Below are positions 46,140-55,116 of a DNA stretch of 64,000 bases, one piece after another (the first letter of the stretch is position 1; each line of letters starts with the position of its first letter). The position numbers and the translations under genes are program-made. The stretch comes from CAILUF01 sp964505265 (GTDB taxonomy: Bacteria; Pseudomonadota; Alphaproteobacteria; Rickettsiales; UBA1997): assembly GCA_964505265.1 (NCBI GenBank), contig CAZDGN010000007.1:4472-68471 (forward strand), written 5' to 3'. The notes below the pieces were generated by a model that saw only the letters and a list, made by a program, of their open reading frames with translations, ran no database searches and was not told the DNA's origin.

Positions 46140-46691
46140 ATGTTTAAAAAAATTCTAAATATAATTTTTATAACTTTTTTGTCGTCATGCTCATTCTTCA
46201 ATAGCAAATTAGTTGAATTATCTCTTGATAGCAATCCTCGTGGTGCCAACATTTATATTAACGACAAGTTTTATGGGAGAACACCCGCTTTAATTAATAT
46301 TGAACCTCGCGATATATTTGTTATTTTCGACAAACCAAATTATGGTATGACCTCAATCAAAGCCTCAACTTTTATTGGCTCAATTCGAACAAAAGCTAAT
46401 GGCAAAATAAATGCGGATGGAGTAAGATGCTTGCTTGATTTAAGTTCAGTTATTTTCTTTTTTCAGGCTTATACAGGAAATTGTGCCGACTTCAAAGAAA
46501 AGCAAATTTTTATAAATATTCCAAATAATTCTAATAAATTAATAGATCACAATTATACTAATCAAAATCTTCACATCAACCAAAAAAATCAAAGCTCTAG
46601 ACCATTTTATGGCGAACAAAATACTCCAGAAAATTATATTAATTATTATTACGACCAAAATTCAATAAAAAACCAAAATATAAATTATTAA
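46140..46691 (+). CDS. PEGA-domain lipoprotein
   Basis: A 183-residue lipoprotein starting at ATG 46140 (MFKKIL), 11 bases after lpxL; an earlier in-frame ATG at 46116 lies inside lpxL. The signal runs to LSSCSFF. The PEGA motif is VELSLDSNPRGANIYINDK followed by FYGRTPALI. Further on there is a hydrophobic stretch (LLDLSSVIFFFQ) and an Asn/Gln/Tyr-rich tail. PEGA lipoproteins are surface or periplasmic; function unknown. It begins the surface-protein block that continues to 50589. Confidence 0.82.
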   Translation: MFKKILNIIFITFLSSCSFFNSKLVELSLDSNPRGANIYINDKFYGRTPALINIEPRDIFVIFDKPNYGMTSIKASTFIGSIRTKANGKINADGVRCLLDLSSVIFFFQAYTGNCADFKEKQIFINIPNNSNKLIDHNYTNQNLHINQKNQSSRPFYGEQNTPENYINYYYDQNSIKNQNINY

Positions 46692-46878
46692 TATTTTTTT
46701 GGAACATTTAAAATTTGTATTTTTTTACAATGTCCTAACAATCAAAATATTAAATATAGTTAAATACTAGTTGCATCTCAAATTTATATTGATTAAAATT
46801 CCCGATATTAGACATTATCAACAATTTAATATATTAATATTGTTAGTCAAAATATCTGGTAATTTAATTAATTTAAAG

Positions 46879-47934
46879 ATGAAAACTTTTCTAATAAATT
46901 TTTTGCTAAGTAGTTTTTTATTAATATTATTTTCTAACAATTCTTTTGCCGATTTCAAAATATCTCAAGACTTAGAAACGGTCTCCGATTATACTTCAAA
47001 TAGCATTAAACAAGAAAGATTTAATATTCCTTCCAAAAGAAATAGTGAATTTCAATTTAAAAATGATTACCAAGAAAGCCAAGTTGAATCACAAAATGAC
47101 TATAAAAATATTCAGCCATATGATGAGTATTTTATTAACAGCAATAACTCAAAAACTATCGCAGAATCTCCACAAATTCAACCACAAAATATAAAAAAAA
47201 TTACTAAAACCAAAAAAATTGTTAAAGTTTTAAATAACAAAAAATCTTTAACAATTGGCAATTATTTTGGTATTGATTATCTCAATGCCAATTTAAGATT
47301 TAGAGAGATGTCTATTGATAACGAGGTTTATCCCTATAATTCTCCAGATTTAAAAAATGGCTTTGGTTTAAAATATTTTTATGCCATAAATTTTAATAAT
47401 CTCTTTTTAGCTCCCGAGATTTTTTACGAAAAAATTGGAGTTAAAAACAAATATAGCTATAACAGATTCCTTGCAGCAAATGGCTCTGGCACTTTAACCG
47501 ATAAAAGAACTCTTTGGGGTTATAAATTTATGGAAATTCATCAAAGATTTGGTGGGAAAATTAATCTTGGCTATGATTTTAACTCAAATTTTGCACCCTA
47601 TATTTTTGGTGGATTATCCTATATTGATTTTAGTAATTTAGCATCTCCATATACTATTGATCAAAGAAATCAAACATTACAACTTTATGGTTACGATGTT
47701 TTTCAAATTAAAAAAGGGCGAAAATTAGTGCCATTTTTTGGCTATGGCTTAAAAATAAAATTATCGAATAGATTTTATTTAAATGCTGAATATCACATTT
47801 TAGATTTTATGGTTAAAACTAAGTCTACTAGATATACCCCACTTGATAATGCTGAATCTTCTAAAAATGCAGACTTTATAAATCTTGATAATTCCTTAAG
47901 AATATTTAAAGCAGGATTGCTTTATAATTTTTAA
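46879..47934 (+). CDS. Opacity-type outer-membrane beta-barrel protein 1
   Basis: A 351-residue outer-membrane protein. The start is ATG 46879 (MKTFLINFLL), which begins a clean signal peptide ending at SFADF; a TTG 108 bases earlier would add a non-signal leader. After about 120 polar residues a small barrel follows with alternating strands (NYFGIDYLNANLRF, GLKYFYAINFNNLFLAPEIF, KINLGYDFNSNFAPYIFGGLS, LFFGYG-like FFGYGLKIKL) and a terminal aromatic (LLYNF). The next gene encodes a paralogue. Likely surface exposed, possibly an adhesin. Confidence 0.82.
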   Translation: MKTFLINFLLSSFLLILFSNNSFADFKISQDLETVSDYTSNSIKQERFNIPSKRNSEFQFKNDYQESQVESQNDYKNIQPYDEYFINSNNSKTIAESPQIQPQNIKKITKTKKIVKVLNNKKSLTIGNYFGIDYLNANLRFREMSIDNEVYPYNSPDLKNGFGLKYFYAINFNNLFLAPEIFYEKIGVKNKYSYNRFLAANGSGTLTDKRTLWGYKFMEIHQRFGGKINLGYDFNSNFAPYIFGGLSYIDFSNLASPYTIDQRNQTLQLYGYDVFQIKKGRKLVPFFGYGLKIKLSNRFYLNAEYHILDFMVKTKSTRYTPLDNAESSKNADFINLDNSLRIFKAGLLYNF

Positions 47935-47963
47935 AAAAAACAATTTTAAAAAAATTAACAAAT

Positions 47964-48761
47964 ATGAAAACATTATTATTGAAAGTTAATTTATACTCAT
48001 TAAAAATACTTTATAACCTTATTTATGTTATTTTAACATTATTTTTTTGTAATATCGTTAATGCCAAAACTGTAGGCAACTATATTGGCATTGATTTAAT
48101 TAAAACCAGTACAAGTTTTTCAATGCATCAACAATATCTAGATCCAAAGGATAATGATAAAAACCCATACACTGACCCAACCCCATCTTATGGCTATGGA
48201 TTAAAATATAATTACGCCATAAATTACCGGAATTTCTTTCTTTCAGCTGGATTGTTTTATGAAAATAATCAAAACAAAAATAACTTTAATAAATCCTCAT
48301 TTAGGCAATATAATCAAGATTATATTTATGGTAAATCATTTGTAAAAATTAAAGACAGATATGGTTTAAAATTTGATTTAGGCTATGATGTTTCAGATGA
48401 TTTAGCATTTTATGGAACTGCTGGCATTGTCAATAATAAATATGCTTTATCAACATCACTTTATCCATATTATTATTACAACAATGAATATCCCGACATA
48501 ATTAAAAACGATCGAAATTCGAATACCCTAACAACAAATCCATTTAAAACTATTTATGGCAACAATAAATCTCCTTTTTTTGGTGCTGGTATTAGAATTA
48601 AATTATATAAAAATTGGTTATTAAATGGCGAATATAATTTCACTAAATTTTCCGTAAAAAATCAATTTAGTGAAGTAAAAAATAATTCGAATACTCCAAA
48701 TTTAGCTAATTTTCATAACACAATTTCTACTTTTAAATTCGGTATTAACTATAATTTTTAA
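47964..48761 (+). CDS. Opacity-type outer-membrane beta-barrel protein 2
   Basis: A 265-residue paralogue of the preceding barrel. The signal peptide ends at NIVNAK, and the barrel repeats the same order of strands: NYIGIDLIKTSTSF, GYGLKYNYAINYRNFFLSAG, LKFDLGYDVSDDLAFYGTAG, FFGAGIRIKLYKNWLLNGEY and a terminal NYNF. It lacks the long polar N-terminal stretch of its partner. The pair arose by tandem duplication and then diverged; it precedes the protease-like gene by four bases. Confidence 0.82.
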   Translation: MKTLLLKVNLYSLKILYNLIYVILTLFFCNIVNAKTVGNYIGIDLIKTSTSFSMHQQYLDPKDNDKNPYTDPTPSYGYGLKYNYAINYRNFFLSAGLFYENNQNKNNFNKSSFRQYNQDYIYGKSFVKIKDRYGLKFDLGYDVSDDLAFYGTAGIVNNKYALSTSLYPYYYYNNEYPDIIKNDRNSNTLTTNPFKTIYGNNKSPFFGAGIRIKLYKNWLLNGEYNFTKFSVKNQFSEVKNNSNTPNLANFHNTISTFKFGINYNF

Positions 48762-48765
48762 ATAT

Positions 48766-50589
48766 ATGCAACCAACTGATCTATCTCATGCCTTCCTAAT
48801 ATCTCAAGAATATGGCAATAAAATGGCTCTTTATGATCCAAATCAAAGAAAATTTCTTGACGATAGTATTTTTGCTGATATAAAAGATGGAAAATCATTT
48901 ATTTTGATTGATACTAATGAAATTGGTGGTCAGAGGAAAATTGATGGTATGGAAGTCGGTCATTACACAGCATTAAATTTTAAAAATGATCAAGGTAAGT
49001 TAGTTGCATATTACACCGACTCAATTGGTGGTAATATACCTGATTTTATAAAAACTGAATTAAAAGAAAAAAATATTGATGTTATTGAATTAAAATGCCC
49101 AAAACAAGCAGAGCAAGATTGTTTTTATCATTCATTATTCAATAGCCTTTATATCAAAGAAAACCAAAGCCCAACAATCCAAGAAATTCCTGAAAATGCA
49201 CAAATAAATTATTTTGGTGAAAAATATAATTTTAATCAATTCAAAGAATATTTTGATCGATTATATAACAATCGCGATATCACTATTAATGTTGATACCA
49301 ATCAAGATATCACTCCTAGTGCTGAATCAGATAATAACTCTAATCAATCAAATCAAGGATTAAGAAAAAGTTTAATAATTCTTGGTGCTGGTGCTGTCAC
49401 AGCAGCTACATTATTAGCTTTATACAGTGCTAACTCTAATAATGGAGACAATCCTACCACTGGCACTGATTTGATACCTTTTGAAGGTGGTTTAATGAGA
49501 TTACTATCTTCCTCCTTAACCACATCAATCACTACTGCTGCAACTGGGTTAACAGGAGCTGGTGCACAATTTTGGAAGCAAGCTCAAAATGATTTAAGAA
49601 AAGATGATCCATTTGCTTGTGGACCTAGTTCTTCAAATGGTAATTGTCTTCAAGAAACAACTCCTGAAGTAAATAACTCTGCTACTAATGCAACAGAATA
49701 TACAGAAACTAGAGCTGAATATTCTCATACTCCAACTACACCTGCAGCACCAACTACACCTGCAGCATCAGCAGCACCATCAGCTACATCTGCAGCATCA
49801 ACTTCAGCATCAGCACCAACTTCACCTGTAGCACCAACTACACCTGCAGCACCAACTACATCTGCAGCATCAGAAGCAGCATCAACTTCATCATCATCAG
49901 CATCAGCACCAGCAGCACCAACTACATCATCATCAGCACCAACTACACCTGCAGCACCAACAGCACCATCAGCTACATCTGCACCACCATCAGCACAAGC
50001 AACAGCAGAACCAACAACACCTGTAGCATCAGCACCAGCAGCACCAACAGCACCATCAGCTACATCTGCAGCATCAACAACAACAACACCAACTCCACCG
50101 CCACCAGCACCAGCAGCAGCAACTTCATCATCAGCATCAGCAACTTCATTTGCAGCAGCAACTTCATTTGCAGCATCAGCAGCAGCATCAGAAGCAGCAT
50201 CAGCAGCAGCAACAGAAGCAGCATCAGCAGCAGCAACTACATATGCAGCTTCAGCAGCATTAACTCCATCTGCAGCAGCATTAACTACATCTGAAGCTCT
50301 TTATAATGCTCCTACCCCAACTCCAACTGGACCGAATGATGGAGGAGGTACACCTCCTTGGGTTATTCCAACTGCAGTTGTTGTTGGTGTTGCTGTATTT
50401 GGGGCTGGTGTTGTTGTTGGTCGTAGATTAAGTGGTGAAAAAGGAGATCCAAAAGTAAGTGTTGTAAGTAAAGATATACGTGGAGATCTTATCCATAAAC
50501 GACAAGGTCCCCCCGCCAGCTCCACCGAAAACAGAGGCATCGATGCAGCACCAATTCAACCTACACAAACACAAATAACAGGAGCTTGA
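48766..50589 (+). CDS. Candidate effector: CE-clan (Ulp/YopJ-like) cysteine protease with low-complexity and membrane segments
   Basis: A 607-residue protein of striking build. Residues about 40-130 look like a CE-clan cysteine protease: His66 in EVGHYTALNF, Asp85 in YYTDSIGG and Cys119 in QAEQDCFYHSLFNSLY, with nearby glutamines (Q114, Q117) for the oxyanion hole, in the order of Ulp1, ChlaDub and YopJ enzymes. A membrane helix follows at about 203-221 (SLIILGAGAVTAATLLALY). Then come some 200 residues almost solely Ala, Pro, Ser and Thr (about 322-520), a second helix (about 532-552) and a basic tail. There is no signal peptide. ChlaDub1 similarly combines a membrane helix, Pro-rich region and CE protease. 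Deubiquitinase, deSUMOylase or acetyltransferase activity is inference. Confidence 0.7.
   Translation: MQPTDLSHAFLISQEYGNKMALYDPNQRKFLDDSIFADIKDGKSFILIDTNEIGGQRKIDGMEVGHYTALNFKNDQGKLVAYYTDSIGGNIPDFIKTELKEKNIDVIELKCPKQAEQDCFYHSLFNSLYIKENQSPTIQEIPENAQINYFGEKYNFNQFKEYFDRLYNNRDITINVDTNQDITPSAESDNNSNQSNQGLRKSLIILGAGAVTAATLLALYSANSNNGDNPTTGTDLIPFEGGLMRLLSSSLTTSITTAATGLTGAGAQFWKQAQNDLRKDDPFACGPSSSNGNCLQETTPEVNNSATNATEYTETRAEYSHTPTTPAAPTTPAASAAPSATSAASTSASAPTSPVAPTTPAAPTTSAASEAASTSSSSASAPAAPTTSSSAPTTPAAPTAPSATSAPPSAQATAEPTTPVASAPAAPTAPSATSAASTTTTPTPPPPAPAAATSSSASATSFAAATSFAASAAASEAASAAATEAASAAATTYAASAALTPSAAALTTSEALYNAPTPTPTGPNDGGGTPPWVIPTAVVVGVAVFGAGVVVGRRLSGEKGDPKVSVVSKDIRGDLIHKRQGPPASSTENRGIDAAPIQPTQTQITGA
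49732..50290 (+). repeat. Degenerate short-unit repeat encoding an Ala/Pro/Ser/Thr tract
   Basis: A long run of variations on GCACCAACTACACCTGCAGC and GCATCAGCA-type units, read in frame as Ala-Pro-Thr-Thr-Pro-Ala and Ala-Ser-Ala. It is richer in C and G than its surroundings and nearly free of the A/T-ending codons used elsewhere, a sign of growth by slippage. It could vary in length between strains and be misassembled. Confidence 0.85.
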
Positions 50590-50635
50590 TGCTAAATTTT
50601 TAAATTTTATATATTCTCATCTTGAATATATATTG

Positions 50636-50667
50636 ACTAGCTCTCTTTTTTAGAGAGCTAGTTTTTT
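50636..50667 (+). terminator. Strong intrinsic terminator after the protease-like gene
   Basis: An 11-bp perfect stem (ACTAGCTCTCT / AGAGAGCTAGT) with a 5-T loop and a T6 tail, 46 bases after the stop. It closes the plus-strand surface-protein block. Confidence 0.92.
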
Positions 50668-50774
50668 ATAATATAATTTTAAATTTATATCTCTAGGAAA
50701 ATTTTTAACACTTAATACATCTTAGAACCAAAATTTACAATACAATAAATTATATAAGAGAGATTTAAAAAAAT

Positions 50775-52847
50775 TTACCACTCCATTTTAATTCCCGTCA
50801 TAATTTGACGAAGATTAGCTGGATAATAAATTGCTGGATTATTGTTTGTCGAAGTTGACAACGCATCAATTGTTGGCGAATATTTTTTATTAAATATATT
50901 CTTTAAATCCAAGTAAATTGCCAAATTTTTATTAAACTTAAATCCAGAATTAACTGACCAAACTATGTAGTTTGAGGTTTTAACATTATTTTTGCTGTCA
51001 GCAAAGAAACCAAATGGCACAAACTCAAAATTTGGAGTTAAATAAAATCCGGAATTATTTTCATATTTTAATTCAGTTCGAATGAAATGTTTCGGGGCTC
51101 CAGGAATAATATTATCGCCATAAACCTTATCATTTTTAAAGCGAAAATCATTGAAATTATAAACCATTCGCCCGCTCAATTTATCGCCAAATAAATTATT
51201 ATTTTTAGCATTTTTAAAAATATTTTTAACAAGCACCACATCAATCCCAGCCTCAATTCCTTGATGCATAGTTTTGTTTGCATTGATAGCTTGTGTCACA
51301 TTGGGGGCAATAGTGTAAAGCATTAACTCATCTCGCAAAATTGAATGATATAATGCTATATCAAAATTTACATCACGGTTATGTCTTCTTGTGCCAATTT
51401 CAAAATTATATGATTTTTGGGCTTTAATATCCGCTAAACCTGAAGCCATAGTTTGACGAAGCTCAGTAAAAGTTGGCGGTTCGAAAGAACCACTAAAATT
51501 ACTAAAAATTTCAGTGTCTTTGTCAAAATTATAAACTCCACCAATCTTTGGCGAAATCCCAAAATATTGTCTATCGCCACTTTGATTGCCATCACTTAAA
51601 AAACGATCCTTAAAATTTCGATTTGCATTTAAAAATTGTGAAGCCAAAATCATAGAAAATCTTGGAGTTAATTGGATTTTATTTTCAACAAAGAAAATTA
51701 CATTTTTAGATTTTTCATCACCTTTTTGAGTCATGTCAGTGGCTCTTCCTCCTTGATTGATAAATCTCTTAGAGTTAGTTAGACCATAACTAATATTTAG
51801 CCCAAGATTTAATTCATTTTTATGATCAAATAATTTATGATTAATTTTACCATCGCCAAAAAAGCCAAAATTATAAGTTTTTTGGTCAACAACCTGAAAA
51901 ATCGGATGATCTAAATCTTTTAAATTGGTGTAAAATCCAAAATTATAAATTTTATTTTCATCAACAAAACTAGTTTTATTGGCTAGTCGAATTTGATTAA
52001 AATTTCTTTCCTGTTTGTTATTAATATTGGCAATATTAGCTTGTTTCGGGTTCTCGCGCATTTGAGTTTTGGTAAGTGCACCCGCCATTTCCAAATTCGA
52101 ATTAACAAAAGTTAAAAAGGTGCGATTTTCTAAATTTTTATTTATTCGATAGCCAAAATTATTATAAAATTTTGCATCAGCTTGATTATTTTGCTTTCTA
52201 AATCCATCGCTTTTCATCGTTGATAATGACGAGTAATAATCAAAATTTCCCTTGACCATACCACTTGAGATATGTCCGCGATAAGTGCCAAAACTTCCGG
52301 CTTCTGCCCTAATTTTTAAGGCATTAGCATTATATCCAGTTGGCGAGACAAAATTAATGGCACCACCAAGAGAAGCCGAGCCTAAATGAAAACCACTTGC
52401 TCCTTTAAAAATTTCAATATGATCAAAAGCTAGTGGATCCATATCCTGAAAATCCGCACTACCATCTGCTAAGTTAATTGGCACACCATCTTGATATAAA
52501 TTAATTCCACGTAAATGAAAATTTCTGGATAAGCCCGATCCGCGAATCGACAACCTAGCCTCTTGCCCAGTTTTTACTTGAGCTAAAACACCAGGTGCAT
52601 AATCAAAAATATCCTTAACATTAATTGCAAAATTATTTTGTAAATCCACTTTATCAACCACAGAAACAGCACCAGAATTTTTTTTCAAATTTGCTATAAA
52701 ATTTTCGCTATCATTTACCGATAGAGCCTTTTTATTGGCGATTACATTGATAGTTGGTAAGGTTTTATTTTTATCAAGATTTTGCGCTAAAATGCTATTA
52801 GTAAAAATAAAAAAAATCAAAATAAAATTCGGTAAAATTTTTTTCAT
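50775..52847 (-). CDS. TonB-dependent outer-membrane receptor
   Basis: A 690-residue receptor for uptake of a siderophore, metal complex or other large substrate. The signal peptide ends near SILAQN (residue 22), followed by a TonB-box-like LPTINVIA and the plug domain (VKDIFDYAPGVLAQVKTGQE, RLSIRGSGLSRNFHLRG, GASGFHLGSASLGGAINFVS). The barrel ends with YPANLRQIMTGIKMEW. The features suggest a FecA/FhuE-like siderophore class, but the ligand cannot be assigned. No TonB/ExbBD genes are in the window. Confidence 0.94.
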   Translation of the reverse strand: MKKILPNFILIFFIFTNSILAQNLDKNKTLPTINVIANKKALSVNDSENFIANLKKNSGAVSVVDKVDLQNNFAINVKDIFDYAPGVLAQVKTGQEARLSIRGSGLSRNFHLRGINLYQDGVPINLADGSADFQDMDPLAFDHIEIFKGASGFHLGSASLGGAINFVSPTGYNANALKIRAEAGSFGTYRGHISSGMVKGNFDYYSSLSTMKSDGFRKQNNQADAKFYNNFGYRINKNLENRTFLTFVNSNLEMAGALTKTQMRENPKQANIANINNKQERNFNQIRLANKTSFVDENKIYNFGFYTNLKDLDHPIFQVVDQKTYNFGFFGDGKINHKLFDHKNELNLGLNISYGLTNSKRFINQGGRATDMTQKGDEKSKNVIFFVENKIQLTPRFSMILASQFLNANRNFKDRFLSDGNQSGDRQYFGISPKIGGVYNFDKDTEIFSNFSGSFEPPTFTELRQTMASGLADIKAQKSYNFEIGTRRHNRDVNFDIALYHSILRDELMLYTIAPNVTQAINANKTMHQGIEAGIDVVLVKNIFKNAKNNNLFGDKLSGRMVYNFNDFRFKNDKVYGDNIIPGAPKHFIRTELKYENNSGFYLTPNFEFVPFGFFADSKNNVKTSNYIVWSVNSGFKFNKNLAIYLDLKNIFNKKYSPTIDALSTSTNNNPAIYYPANLRQIMTGIKMEW

Positions 52848-52877
52848 AAAATATTTTTTAGATTAATTTATTTTATA

Positions 52878-52918
52878 ATTATAGCTAAAAAAATTTATAA
52901 AAAATTGGACAAATTGTC
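52878..52918 (-). promoter_or_regulatory. Possible promoter and operator dyad of the TonB receptor gene
   Basis: On the minus strand a TATAAT box lies at 52883-52878, about 30 bases before the start codon. An 11-base dyad GACAA-T-TTGTC (52918-52908) lies 24 bases further upstream. A dyad at this place could bind an iron- or substrate-responsive repressor. In DNA this AT-rich, the box alone is weak evidence. Confidence 0.35.
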
Positions 52919-52950
52919 TCACCTAAATTTGATAGAATTTAAAAATTTAC

Positions 52951-52986
52951 AAAAAAAAAGTCGTAAAGGACGAATCCTTTACGACT
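52951..52986 (-). terminator. Intrinsic terminator of groESL
   Basis: A perfect 12-bp stem AGTCGTAAAGGA / TCCTTTACGACT with a 4-base loop (52959-52986). On the minus strand it is followed by a run of nine T (plus-strand A-run from 52951). It lies 25 bases after the groEL stop. Confidence 0.93.
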
Positions 52987-53011
52987 AAAAATATTTTTTT
53001 AAAATGTTGGT

Positions 53012-54655
53012 TTAGAACATTCCGCCACCAGGCATTCCACCATGGCCACCTGCCATAGGGTTTGGAGCTGACTCATCTTTCTTTTCAATGATGGCACATT
53101 CAGTTGTAATTAATAATCCTGCAACTGATGAAGCATCTTGTAAAGCGGTGCGAACAACTTTAGTTGGGTCAACGATTCCAGCTTTGAACATATCGCCATA
53201 TTTGTTATTTTGTGCATCATAACCATATGAAGCATCTGCTTTGTTCAAAACTTCATTGGCAACTACAGCGCCGTCAAAACCAGCATTTTCAGCAATTTGA
53301 CGAATTGGTGATTGAACCACTTTTTTGATAATATTGATACCAACATTTTGTTCATCATTGGCACCTTTTAATTTATCAAGCACTCTGCCCGCATATAACA
53401 AGGCTGAACCACCACCAGCAACAATACCTTCTTGCATTGCAGCTTTAGTTGCAGCCAAGGCATCGTCAACACGATCCTTTTTTTCTTTAACTTCAACTTC
53501 AGTGGCTCCACCAACTTTAATGATGGCAACACCGCCAGAAAGTTTAGCTAATCTTTCTTGTAATTTTTCACGATCATAATCAGAAGTTGTTTCTTCGATT
53601 TGGGCTTTAATTGAAGCACAGCGAGCTTTAACATCGGTTGATTTACCAGAACCATCGACGATGGTGGTATTTTCTTTATCAACGATAATTTTTTTAGCTT
53701 GACCAAGTTGTTTTACTCCAACATTTTCAAGCTTCATACCTAAATCTTCGGAAATTAATTGTCCACCAGTTAAAACTGCAATATCTTCCATAATTGATTT
53801 ACGACGATCGCCAAAACCTGGGGCTTTAACTGCACAAACTTTTAAACCACCTCTTAAACGATTTACCACCAAAGCGGCAAGAGCTTCACCCTCGACATCT
53901 TCAGCGATAATTAATAATGGACGACCAGATTGAACAACGGCTTCAAGCATAGGAACCATTGGTTGTAAATTGGAAATCTTTTTTTCAAATAATAAAATTA
54001 AGGCATTTTCCATTTCTACCGTCATTTTCTCGGCATTAGTTACGAAATATGGCGATAAATAACCGCGATCAAATTTCATACCCTCAACCACATCGACTTC
54101 AAACTCAAGTCCTTTAGCTTCTTCAACCGTGATTGGGCTATCAGCACCAACTTTTTGAACAGCATCAGCGATTTTGCTACCAACTTCAACATCGCCATTG
54201 GCAGAGATGGTGGCAACTTGAGCAATCTCGTCTTTATTGCTAACTTTTTTACTCATTTTGCCAAGCTCTTTAACCACCGCGTCAACGGCTAAATCAATAC
54301 CACGTTTTAAATCCATTGGATTGATTCCAGCAGCCACTGATTTGATTCCCTCACGCACAATTGATTGAGCAAGAACTGTTGATGTTGTGGTGCCGTCACC
54401 AGCGATATCATTGGTTTTAGAGGCAACTTCTTTAATCATTTGTGCCCCAAGATTTTGAAATTTATCAGCTAACTCAATTTCTTTTGCAACTGTAACACCA
54501 TCTTTGGTTATTCTTGGTGCTCCAAATGATTTTTCAATAACTACATTACGACCTTTTGGCCCTAATGTTACTTTTACCGCATTGGCAATAACATCAACAC
54601 CTTCAACGATTTTGGTGCGGGCGTCAGTGCCAAATAAAATTTCTTTTGCAGACAT
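53012..54655 (-). CDS. groEL: Chaperonin GroEL (60 kDa)
   Basis: The double-ring ATP-dependent folding machine. Residues VTLGPKGRNVVIEKSFG, the ATP-binding AGDGTTTSTVLAQ and the family stretch AAMQEGIVAGGGSALL are all intact, and the chain of 547 ends in the flexible Gly/Met tail (GGHGGMPGGGMF). It is 21 bases downstream of groES and preceded by GGAG-type ribosome binding sequence. GC content is higher than in most neighbours, as expected for a highly expressed gene. Confidence 0.99.
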   Translation of the reverse strand: MSAKEILFGTDARTKIVEGVDVIANAVKVTLGPKGRNVVIEKSFGAPRITKDGVTVAKEIELADKFQNLGAQMIKEVASKTNDIAGDGTTTSTVLAQSIVREGIKSVAAGINPMDLKRGIDLAVDAVVKELGKMSKKVSNKDEIAQVATISANGDVEVGSKIADAVQKVGADSPITVEEAKGLEFEVDVVEGMKFDRGYLSPYFVTNAEKMTVEMENALILLFEKKISNLQPMVPMLEAVVQSGRPLLIIAEDVEGEALAALVVNRLRGGLKVCAVKAPGFGDRRKSIMEDIAVLTGGQLISEDLGMKLENVGVKQLGQAKKIIVDKENTTIVDGSGKSTDVKARCASIKAQIEETTSDYDREKLQERLAKLSGGVAIIKVGGATEVEVKEKKDRVDDALAATKAAMQEGIVAGGGSALLYAGRVLDKLKGANDEQNVGINIIKKVVQSPIRQIAENAGFDGAVVANEVLNKADASYGYDAQNNKYGDMFKAGIVDPTKVVRTALQDASSVAGLLITTECAIIEKKDESAPNPMAGGHGGMPGGGMF

Positions 54656-54676
54656 ATTTTCTCCGTTTTAAATTAA

Positions 54677-54970
54677 TTATTTCTTTTTAATGATTGCTAA
54701 AATGTCGGTTTCTTTAAGAATGATTAATTCTTTACCGTCAACCTTAACTTCAGTTCCACCCCATTTTGCAAATAAAATGTGATCGCCTTTTTTAACATCA
54801 AGCGGGATTCTTTTTCCGTGATCATCTCTTGAACCCTCACCTACCGCTACAACTTTACCCTCAGCCGGTTTTTCTTTGGCGGTATCAGGGATAATTATGC
54901 CTCCAGCAGTTTTGCTTTCAGCTTCAACGCGCTCAACAAGAACGCCATTATGAAGAGGAATTATTTCCAT
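54677..54970 (-). CDS. groES: Co-chaperonin GroES
   Basis: The heptameric lid of GroEL. The 97-residue chain has IPLHNGVLVERVEAESKTAGG (mobile loop GGIIIPDTA), GKVVAVGEG and DHILFAKWGGTEVKVDGKE. Together with groEL it forms a bicistronic unit ending at the hairpin at 52959-52986. No CIRCE element is visible upstream. Confidence 0.98.
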   Translation of the reverse strand: MEIIPLHNGVLVERVEAESKTAGGIIIPDTAKEKPAEGKVVAVGEGSRDDHGKRIPLDVKKGDHILFAKWGGTEVKVDGKELIILKETDILAIIKKK

Positions 54971-55004
54971 ATTTAAATAAATGTTAATTTAGGATTAATA
55001 AATT

Positions 55005-55022
55005 GATTCCGCGATTGGAATC
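55005..55022. promoter_or_regulatory. Inverted repeat upstream of groES
   Basis: GATTCC-GCGATT-GGAATC, a 6-bp inverted repeat with a 6-base loop, 35 bases before the groES start. It is not the CIRCE sequence (TTAGCACTC-N9-GAGTGCTAA). It might be an operator or a 5'-UTR hairpin acting in the heat response; no test is possible from sequence. Confidence 0.35.
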
Positions 55023-55116
55023 TATAAAAAATTTTAATTTCAATAAAAGAAATCAAAATTTCTAAATGTAAACATAGTTTAAAATAATTTTCTTACAAGG
55101 GTTATATTTAAAAAAT

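Noticed and set aside
46771..46878. TTG start for the first barrel protein
   Set aside because: It would put 36 residues before a clean signal peptide that begins at ATG 46879.
53325..53579. Plus-strand frame inside groEL
   Set aside because: It is antisense shadow of a conserved, GC-richer coding region.
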